A stretch of 51,381 bases of DNA from Paludibacter sp. (GTDB taxonomy: Bacteria > Bacteroidota > Bacteroidia > Bacteroidales > Paludibacteraceae): contig DAIDKM010000013.1 in assembly GCA_027450045.1 (NCBI GenBank), forward strand, positions 1-51,381. Reading direction: 5' to 3'. The notes below the pieces were generated by a model. That model was not told the DNA's origin and ran no database searches. It was given only the letters and a program-made list of their open reading frames with translations. The position numbers were made by a program, and so were the translations under genes. Every line of letters starts with the position of its first letter. The stretch's first letter is position 1. Positions 45,875 through 51,381 of the stretch are shown one piece after another.

Positions 45875-48094
45875 TTATTTCTCGAGCGTAAATGAAGTCT
45901 GGTTTACATGATCCGAGCTATCTCCAATAAACAGATCAAACTTCCCTGGTTCAGTGCCATACGTCATATCGAGACGATAGAAAGCAAGCATGGAAGGCGT
46001 AAGGGTAAAAGTCACCTTTTTACTTTCACCCGGTTGAAGTGCAATCTTTTGAAACCCTTTCAATTGTTTCACAGGCCGAACCACATCGGCTACCAAATCA
46101 TGAATATAGAGTTGAACCACTTCTTCGCCTTCGCGTTTGCCGGTGTTTGTTACCGTAACCGATGCCTGAATGCTATCGTTGGGATAAAGTTTGTTATTCG
46201 ACAGCGTAATGTCCGAAAAATGAAAAGTCGTGTAACTCAAGCCAAAACCAAAAGGAAATAAAGGCGTATTCGGGCAATCAATGTAGCGTGATTTATATTT
46301 TGGATCGGGTAAATAGATGGGACGTCCGGTATTTTTTTCATAATAGAACAAAGGAATTTGTCCTACACAGCGCGGGAATGTAATGGGTAATTTTCCTGAT
46401 GGATTGTATTCTCCAAACAAAACGGACGTTATGGCCTTTGCTCCTCTCGAACCCGCATACCATGTTTCAAGAATGGCATCCGCCAACGTGTCCTCACGCG
46501 ACAGGTCGAGCGGACGTCCATTCATTAACACAACTACGATGGGCTTGTGAAGCGCTGTCAGCTTTGCCAGCAAATCGGTTTGCACACCCGGTATTTTAAT
46601 GTTGGCTCTACTGGAAGCTTCACCCGTCCAATTACAATCCTCTCCAATCACTAACACAATCTTATCTGCCCTTTTAGCAATCTCTATTGCTGCCTGAAAT
46701 CCCTTTTTACTGTATCCTTCTTTTTGGCAACCTTCCGCGTAAACAGTGTTTCTGCTGCCGTTGTATTTTCGCAATTCATCCAGCAAACTGGGGACTCCGA
46801 TTGTATCACCATCAGCACGCCATCCACCCAACAAATCATTGGAAGAATTTGCCAACTGACCAATTACAGCCAATTTTTCCCCTTTTCGAAGCGGCAATAC
46901 ATCGTTTTTATTTTTCAACAAAACCAACGATCTCTGTGCCTCTTCATAAGCTGCTTTCATATTGGCAGATGACTCAATAACCCTTTTCTCGCGAGCATTG
47001 TTACAGTATAAATAGGGATTATCAAAAAGACCGAGCATGAATTTCACACGCAATACACGACGAACAGCGTCATCAATGGTTGCCATGCTTACTTTGCCTT
47101 CGTCCACCAATTGTTTCAGGTATTTTTGATACAACGTGCTTTGCATATCCATATCCATACCGGCATTGATAGCCAATTCGGCTGCTTGTTTTCCGTCGGC
47201 AGCTACACCATGATTCACCAATTCTTCTACAGAATTATAATCCGAAACGACAAGGCCTTTAAAGCCCAGTTCATTTCGTAAAACATCGGTCAAAAGCCAT
47301 TTGTTCTCAGTACACGGAACATCATTCAACGAATTAAAGGCAGTCATTACACTCATAGCACCGGCTTTGATAGCTGCTTCGTAGGGAGGTAGGTAAACGT
47401 CGCGGAAAGTACGTTCCGACATATCCACCGAATTATAATCACGACCTCCTAATGGAGCGCCATATCCTGCAAAATGTTTCACGCAAGCCAAAATAGTCGA
47501 TGTATCGGCCAGATTGTTGTGCGTTCCCTGAAACCCATGTACACGGGCTGCGGCCACTTGCGATCCCAAATATGGATCTTCGCCGGCGCCTTCCATCACG
47601 CGTCCCCAACGAGGATCAACCGTTATATCACACATAGGAGCATACGTCCAGTTAACACCTGCTGCTGCCGCTTCTGAAGCAGCAACATGAGCAGCACGCT
47701 GAATTTGAAATAAATCCCACGTGGCAGCTTCGGCTAAAGGAATGGGGAAAATGGTTTTAAAACCATGAATAACATCATAGCCGAAAAGAAGAGGAATATG
47801 GAGTCGTGTATCATTTACCGCAATTTTTTGTAGCTTGCGCACATAATCAACCGAGTGCGCATTAAAGATATTGCCGCAATTTCCATTGCGAATATCATTC
47901 ATGTATGCTTCGTTAAGGGTGGGTCCTGTAACAGCCCAGTCGCTCGTGTATAATACTAATTGACCTATCTTTTCCTGTAGAGTCATTAAATGCAAAACAG
48001 AGTCGACACGTTGTTCGAGACGTTGATTTTGTGCAAAAAGGTGCATGGAAGCCGTTGCTAAGAAAAAAGCAACAAGAAGGGAAATTTTCTTCAT
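45875..48094 (-). CDS. GH3 beta-glucosidase (BglX-like)
   Basis: A 739-residue family 3 glycoside hydrolase with signal peptide MKKISLLVAFFLATASMHLF. It has the N-terminal TIM-barrel with nucleophile D285 in GLVVSDYNSV, the alpha/beta sandwich with probable acid/base E492 in TGEASSRANIKI, and a C-terminal fibronectin-III-like domain (about 640-739). It releases glucose from oligosaccharide ends in the periplasm. Together with two GH144-like enzymes, this resembles sets for beta-1,2-glucan and sophoro-oligosaccharides. It is the first gene of the locus, 22 bp ahead of the periplasmic GH144-like gene, behind a good promoter. Confidence 0.94.
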   Translation of the reverse strand: MKKISLLVAFFLATASMHLFAQNQRLEQRVDSVLHLMTLQEKIGQLVLYTSDWAVTGPTLNEAYMNDIRNGNCGNIFNAHSVDYVRKLQKIAVNDTRLHIPLLFGYDVIHGFKTIFPIPLAEAATWDLFQIQRAAHVAASEAAAAGVNWTYAPMCDITVDPRWGRVMEGAGEDPYLGSQVAAARVHGFQGTHNNLADTSTILACVKHFAGYGAPLGGRDYNSVDMSERTFRDVYLPPYEAAIKAGAMSVMTAFNSLNDVPCTENKWLLTDVLRNELGFKGLVVSDYNSVEELVNHGVAADGKQAAELAINAGMDMDMQSTLYQKYLKQLVDEGKVSMATIDDAVRRVLRVKFMLGLFDNPYLYCNNAREKRVIESSANMKAAYEEAQRSLVLLKNKNDVLPLRKGEKLAVIGQLANSSNDLLGGWRADGDTIGVPSLLDELRKYNGSRNTVYAEGCQKEGYSKKGFQAAIEIAKRADKIVLVIGEDCNWTGEASSRANIKIPGVQTDLLAKLTALHKPIVVVLMNGRPLDLSREDTLADAILETWYAGSRGAKAITSVLFGEYNPSGKLPITFPRCVGQIPLFYYEKNTGRPIYLPDPKYKSRYIDCPNTPLFPFGFGLSYTTFHFSDITLSNNKLYPNDSIQASVTVTNTGKREGEEVVQLYIHDLVADVVRPVKQLKGFQKIALQPGESKKVTFTLTPSMLAFYRLDMTYGTEPGKFDLFIGDSSDHVNQTSFTLEK

Positions 48095-48134
48095 GGCGTT
48101 TAGAATCTTTGTTTTTTTGTCGTTAACTTTGACT

Positions 48135-48166
48135 CAAAGATAGATTCCCTCACTACTCTTTTCAAA
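48135..48166 (-). promoter_or_regulatory. Bacteroidota-type promoter of the polysaccharide locus
   Basis: On the minus strand TTTG (48163-48166) and TATCTTTG (48135-48142) are 20 bp apart, an excellent -33/-7 pair. The implied leader to the GH3 start is about 35 nt. The rest of the gap 48167-48915 holds a short coding-like remnant and the 7-bp repeats below; nothing else is evident. Confidence 0.7.
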
Positions 48167-48614
48167 ACATTTAACCCCAATATAAATACTACAACACAAA
48201 AAATGACAATAAGTACACCCTACTTTCACCCCTCATATTTATTAAAAAGGCCATAAATAAATATCAAACAACAGGTTATATGGAGTCAATTTTGAAAACC
48301 GATTTCTTGCATCCTGTTATTTTAGGGCTTTTTCTGTTGCAAAAAGGGTCAAACAGGGAGAAAGAGTTGTATTGGAGTTTTTTTTCCTGCTTAAGCTACA
48401 AGAAATCAAAAAAAACAGGTTGAAAAATGAGTAGGAAAAGTATTCTAAATACCAATTTTTGTCTGATTTTGGTGTAAAACAGTTCGCTAAGGAAACAAAC
48501 ACGGATATTTACATCCACCTCTGAGATAGAAAGACTGAGATATGTAGAAAGAAAAAAGGCAGAAACTTTTCAAAAACATCGGCAAATATTCATGCCGGCG
48601 ATTTAATACTGAAT

Positions 48615-48719
48615 ATGGCTCAAGATCTTGAAATGTATATAGTAAATAACAATGAAATCCAGAAGTTACAGGAAGTTATGAAGTTAAGGAAGCGGTTGAC
48701 TTCACCATTTGACCATTAA
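48615..48719 (+). pseudogene. Short coding-like fragment of unknown origin
   Basis: A 34-codon frame starting ATG at 48615 reads MAQDLEMYIVNNNEIQKLQE and continues charged and helical to TAA at 48717. The frame stays open upstream to about 48525 without a start codon. Composition looks like a real protein (alternating charged and hydrophobic residues), unlike random AT-rich gap sequence. It may be the 3' end of a lost gene. I do not recognize it. Confidence 0.25.
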
Positions 48720-48741
48720 TCATTAATCATTAACCATTAAT
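48714..48741. repeat. 7-bp tandem repeat (CATTAAT), four units
   Basis: CATTAAT, CATTAAT, CATTAAC, CATTAAT in direct tandem. Short heptamer arrays are common in Bacteroidota gaps. Confidence 0.8.
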
Positions 48742-48915
48742 TTAATCATTGTCTTGCAGTTTCCGATTCCTTTGACCTCTCGAGAGGGGAATCTGAGGCG
48801 GTTGTGTATTCAGTTGACAGTTTAAATCGCCCGTAATTTTGTTTACTCTTCTCTTCATAATCCTGCTTTTTGTTTACTTCTTCTGTAAACCTAATTGCAG
48901 GACGAGACAGTCCCC

Positions 48916-49857
48916 TTATTCTGCTATTCTTTCAAAGCGTTCATTGATTAATTGAATGTATTTATCTTTAAAATCAGCGCTTAAAAAACTTATCTGAATG
49001 AATTCAATCCATTGATTTTTGGCTTTCCCCATTTTCGCAAACAAATTAGCTTGTTGTTTCTGATCTAACTTCAACGTATTAAAAGCCATTTCAAAGTCGC
49101 TTCGATTAATACGTTTCTTTTTGCCATTCAACGTGAGCGCTAAATCTTCCTTATCTTTCGGATTTACCAGGGCTGTTGACAGCATATCGTAAGCAGGTGC
49201 TAAAACCGGACCATTTACCGGATCATAAATCAAAGAGAAATTTTTCAGGTGCATATCAGCATTTCCTGTAAGAAACGAAAATACAATTATCTCACAAAAA
49301 TTCACCAAATCTAATCCGGGATTCTTAGAATATTTCAGAATCGCTTTGCCGATTTGTTCATACGATGCATGGTATTTATGCTCTGTTTGTCGTCCTGTCA
49401 GTTGACACAAGTCTTCCATGTGCAGCTTTTGCTTGCCAACCCGATCAATACGTTTTGTTATATAGGCTAATTGACCTGATTTTAAACGGATAAGAGAGTG
49501 TGGAACTATATTTATTCTGGCTATTCTTGCCATGTGCATAGTCAGGTCTTCCACTTCCGGCATCTGCGGGTAGTTTTCGGTTGGCGGTTTCAAAATGTAG
49601 TTACCCCAAAGGCCAACAATCGTAAAACATTTTGGATCGGTTTTCTTTGCTCCGGTTGTGAGATTTAATGACAACTTGGGCTGTGCCCCGGTTACTGTTA
49701 TTTGACTCTTTATAACTTTCAAAGCCAGCTCATTCATCTGGCTCTCATCGTAGGGCAGTTTGGGGGATGTTGCTGTCCCGAATATTTTTTTGCTGCATGA
49801 GGTATGAAAATCGACCTCATTCTCTGATAACTTCTGATAACAATATAAGCAACGCAT
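48916..49857 (-). CDS. hipT: HipT-like serine/threonine kinase toxin
   Basis: A 313-residue HipA-family kinase lacking the N-subdomain, which is encoded separately upstream. It has a short Cys/His knuckle at the N-terminus (C3, C6, H18, C21), a glycine-rich loop TVTGAQPK (T54-G57), ATP-contacting K90 in ILKPP, catalytic D201 in GNADMHLKNF, and metal-binding D224 in PAYDMLST. In E. coli HipA the loop has one autophosphorylated Ser; in the HipT of HipBST systems two Ser flank one residue. Here both positions are Thr (T54, T56). The target is unknown; HipA and HipT modify aminoacyl-tRNA synthetases. It lies 15 bp after hipS. Confidence 0.87.
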   Translation of the reverse strand: MRCLYCYQKLSENEVDFHTSCSKKIFGTATSPKLPYDESQMNELALKVIKSQITVTGAQPKLSLNLTTGAKKTDPKCFTIVGLWGNYILKPPTENYPQMPEVEDLTMHMARIARINIVPHSLIRLKSGQLAYITKRIDRVGKQKLHMEDLCQLTGRQTEHKYHASYEQIGKAILKYSKNPGLDLVNFCEIIVFSFLTGNADMHLKNFSLIYDPVNGPVLAPAYDMLSTALVNPKDKEDLALTLNGKKKRINRSDFEMAFNTLKLDQKQQANLFAKMGKAKNQWIEFIQISFLSADFKDKYIQLINERFERIAE

Positions 49858-49872
49858 AGTGTGAGGATTCGT

Positions 49873-50202
49873 TTATGGCTCTTTAATTTCAACCGGAATA
49901 ACACTGACTGCGCCAATGCAATCTTTGCAACAGGCTAAAAGCAGTCCCATTCTGTCACGAGGATCAAGTTTCCAGTTTGTTTCGGCTATATTCAGCAACC
50001 AGCCTTCAGGAATAAGACCATCGAAAAAAGGGAATAGAATCAAACTGTCGTAAGCATTCTCCTGCAAGGGTAATGTCAGACTTATAGCTATAGGGCTTTC
50101 ACGTGTGAGATAGCTTTTGTCGTACATGAAATGGAACCCATTTTCATCTTGTGACAGCCACCCTGCGGTAAGGTCATTAAATTTGATTTCTGCTTTCCTC
50201 AT
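49873..50202 (-). CDS. hipS: HipS-like protein (HipA N-terminal subdomain as separate chain)
   Basis: A 109-residue protein matching only the N-terminal subdomain 1 of HipA: GWLSQDENGFHFMYDKSYL, then ISLTLPLQENAYDS, then FFDGLIPEGWLLNIAE and DRMGLLLACCKDCIGAVSV. In HipBST systems the corresponding small protein HipS acts as the antitoxin for HipT. It lies 10 bp after hipB and 15 bp before hipT. An alternative reading is a HipA gene split by frameshift, but the clean spacing, own start codon and family precedent argue for a natural three-gene system. Confidence 0.87.
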   Translation of the reverse strand: MRKAEIKFNDLTAGWLSQDENGFHFMYDKSYLTRESPIAISLTLPLQENAYDSLILFPFFDGLIPEGWLLNIAETNWKLDPRDRMGLLLACCKDCIGAVSVIPVEIKEP

Positions 50203-50212
50203 AACGGTTTAA

Positions 50213-50419
50213 TTACATGTTTTCTTCAGGTTTTTTTACCGGACCAAGTTCATACCCAAATAATTGTAATATCTGATTAACCTTGTCCATGCGCAGGGTC
50301 TGTTTTCCTTGTTCCAAATCACGTACAAATCTTAGACCAACTCCGGCTTTTGCAGCTAATTCCGGTTGCGTTAGTTTCGCATTGTTTCTCTTTTGTTTTA
50401 AGAACTCACCTAAAGTCAT
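50213..50419 (-). CDS. hipB: HipB-like antitoxin, XRE-type DNA-binding protein
   Basis: A 68-residue HTH_3 protein: LGEFLKQKRNNAKLTQPELA, then AKAGVGLRFVRDLEQGKQTL, then VNQILQLFGYELGP. The helix-turn-helix spans about residues 16-37. It binds operators upstream of the operon and represses it, and in classical HipBA it also holds the toxin. It heads the hipB-hipS-hipT operon. A near-identical fragment of the same gene (residues about 35-62) survives at 12161-12242, so the genome once had a second copy. Confidence 0.93.
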   Translation of the reverse strand: MTLGEFLKQKRNNAKLTQPELAAKAGVGLRFVRDLEQGKQTLRMDKVNQILQLFGYELGPVKKPEENM

Positions 50420-50438
50420 ACTGATAATTTTTATAGGT

Positions 50439-50537
50439 TATACCCTTTCGGGTGCAAATATAGTTATTATTCCCTGTTTTATATCATATCGGGTATAATA
50501 TTGCGTTGTAGAGAATCTTTATACCTTATTGGGTATA
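50439..50537. promoter_or_regulatory. Three HipB operator-like palindromes and the hipB promoter
   Basis: Three sites of the form TATACCC-N4-GGGTATA: 50439-50456 (right arm ends GGGTGCA), 50480-50497 (left arm TATATCA) and 50520-50537 (left arm TATACCT). Centre spacings are 41 and 40 bp, near four helical turns, so the sites face one side of the DNA. A -7-like TATATTTG (minus strand, 50455-50462) overlaps the first site, as expected for autorepression. E. coli HipB uses sites of the same general kind (TATCC-N8-GGATA). Confidence 0.7.
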
Positions 50538-50593
50538 AATTGGGTGGAAATTTCAACAACCAAACGATAATTTTGGTGGTTCAAACAAAAAAA

Positions 50594-50612
50594 CCGCCCC
50601 GTTTGAGGGCGG
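50594..50612 (-). terminator. Terminator after the DUF6266 gene
   Basis: Perfect 6-bp GC stem CCGCCC (50594-50599) / GGGCGG (50607-50612) with a 7-nt loop. On the minus strand it is followed by a seven-T run (complement of 50587-50593). Confidence 0.85.
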
Positions 50613-50640
50613 CTTTTGCAAGAAAACCAATTACCAACGC

Positions 50641-51279
50641 TTACGCAACCGTGATTGTTCCGAGATACACACTGTTAGAGACTTCTTTGCCGTCTTCGGA
50701 AATAAAGCCAAGAAACAGTTCGACACTATCGCCTACCCAGTCTGACGGAATCGATATGGTATCGGTAGCTACCATTCTTTCAACACCTGCAGTGTCATAC
50801 ACAGCTAATCCTTTCGTAACATTGTAAACAACCACCAAGGCTTTATCGGTTTGTTTAGCTGAGCCTACTCCCGAATTATCCTCCCATGTAAGCTTGATAG
50901 CCCCATTAGCGGAGGTGGCTTGTGCATTGACTACGGCTGGAAGTGCACCGCGCGATACCAATACTTTGGACAAATCGATCGAGTAATCGGGATAGGTACC
51001 ACTAATCGCATTTGCAAGGTTGTATGCCATTGCTGCATTGAAAGCTGTCTGTTTGTCACTGTAGAGCTTGTAACCTACACGGATAAAACCTGACATGGGC
51101 TTTAAAAGGTTAATAACTAAGGCAAATTTGCTGCGTTGACTCATTTGCCCGATGGTTTGAGGGTTGTGAACCGACTTCGGAATAGAACGCATGTAACTGA
51201 CGCCTTTCCATGAACCGCCAATCACGGTTCCAACTTTTCCTGAGAATCCGCCAAGGATTCCTTGCTGAATTTTTCCCAT
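50641..51279 (-). CDS. DUF6266 family protein
   Basis: A 212-residue protein with the start MGKIQQGILGGFSGKVGTVIG, then SWKGVSYMRSIPKSVHNPQT, both characteristic of DUF6266, a Bacteroidota family of unknown function often present in several copies per genome. The N-terminal Gly-rich stretch is followed by a basic, helical part (about 40-90) and a C-terminal beta-rich part resembling an immunoglobulin-like fold. It has no signal peptide. It ends in a strong terminator and is not obviously linked to the hip operon downstream. The gap 51280-51381 shows nothing further. Confidence 0.85.
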   Translation of the reverse strand: MGKIQQGILGGFSGKVGTVIGGSWKGVSYMRSIPKSVHNPQTIGQMSQRSKFALVINLLKPMSGFIRVGYKLYSDKQTAFNAAMAYNLANAISGTYPDYSIDLSKVLVSRGALPAVVNAQATSANGAIKLTWEDNSGVGSAKQTDKALVVVYNVTKGLAVYDTAGVERMVATDTISIPSDWVGDSVELFLGFISEDGKEVSNSVYLGTITVA

Positions 51280-51381
51280 AAAACAACTAATTTAGATATT
51301 AAAAAATTGAGTTTACTTGGACTTGGTATGGAGCAAATAAGGCTCATCCCTTATCCGAGCACGAAGGTAATAGTTGTTTAT

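Noticed and set aside
48167-48915. A hidden tRNA or known ncRNA in the gap
   Set aside because: No cloverleaf-like arms or T-loop sequence could be found by eye; a dedicated scan would be needed to exclude small RNAs.
49873-50202. HipS and HipT as one hipA gene split by a frameshift
   Set aside because: The two frames have separate start codons with a 15-bp gap, and a three-gene HipBST organization is an established arrangement.

Overview
The window is chromosomal DNA from a member of the Bacteroidota, most likely order Bacteroidales. The signs are a SusC/SusD polysaccharide locus, the type IX secretion protein SprA next to ruvA, a DUF6266 protein, Bacteroidota-type promoters (TAnnTTTG with an upstream TTTG), and almost no Shine-Dalgarno sequences. 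A fermentative genus of the Paludibacteraceae/Dysgonomonadaceae kind would fit, but the sequence alone does not settle the genus.

Layout. 1-2765: the 3' end of miaA, a CDGSH Fe-S protein, a small membrane protein, a slipin and a Crp/Fnr regulator. 2983-3114: a degenerate 11-bp tandem repeat. 3266-10635 (minus strand): a zinc-ribbon membrane protein, then a TolC / MacA / ABC ATPase / ABC permease efflux operon that ends in a LytS-LytR two-component system. Three short related ORFs sit directly in front of two of these genes. 10926-15072: transaldolase, a broken transposase/hipB chimera, an AraC regulator, a truncated flavodoxin coupled to an aldo/keto reductase, and a second decayed reductase tail beside 23-bp tandem repeats. 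15118-26755: sprA, ruvA, a DUF2721 protein, rsmA, a GtrA protein, kdsA and a LysE exporter. 26965-33063: free-methionine-sulfoxide reductase, a LacI regulator with uxaB-uxaA (galacturonate catabolism), and a peroxiredoxin.

33885-37799 holds the most unusual gene: a stand-alone 1304-residue NRPS-like enzyme with the order adenylation, carrier, then three units of two membrane helices plus one hexapeptide-repeat domain. This is the architecture of epsilon-poly-L-lysine synthetase. Its ten specificity residues read D-A-E-S-I-G-T-V-I-K, close to the lysine code as I recall it, so it may make a cationic amino-acid homopolymer.

37852-48094 (minus strand) is a compact polysaccharide utilization locus: GH3, GH144-like enzyme, SusC, SusD and a GH144-like lipoprotein, probably for beta-1,2-glucan or sophoro-oligosaccharides. 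48916-50419 is a three-gene HipB-HipS-HipT toxin-antitoxin operon with three regularly spaced operator-like palindromes. A fragment of a second hipB lies 38 kb away, fused to an ISAs1-type transposase remnant. The window ends with a DUF6266 protein. I saw no rRNA, tRNA or CRISPR array.
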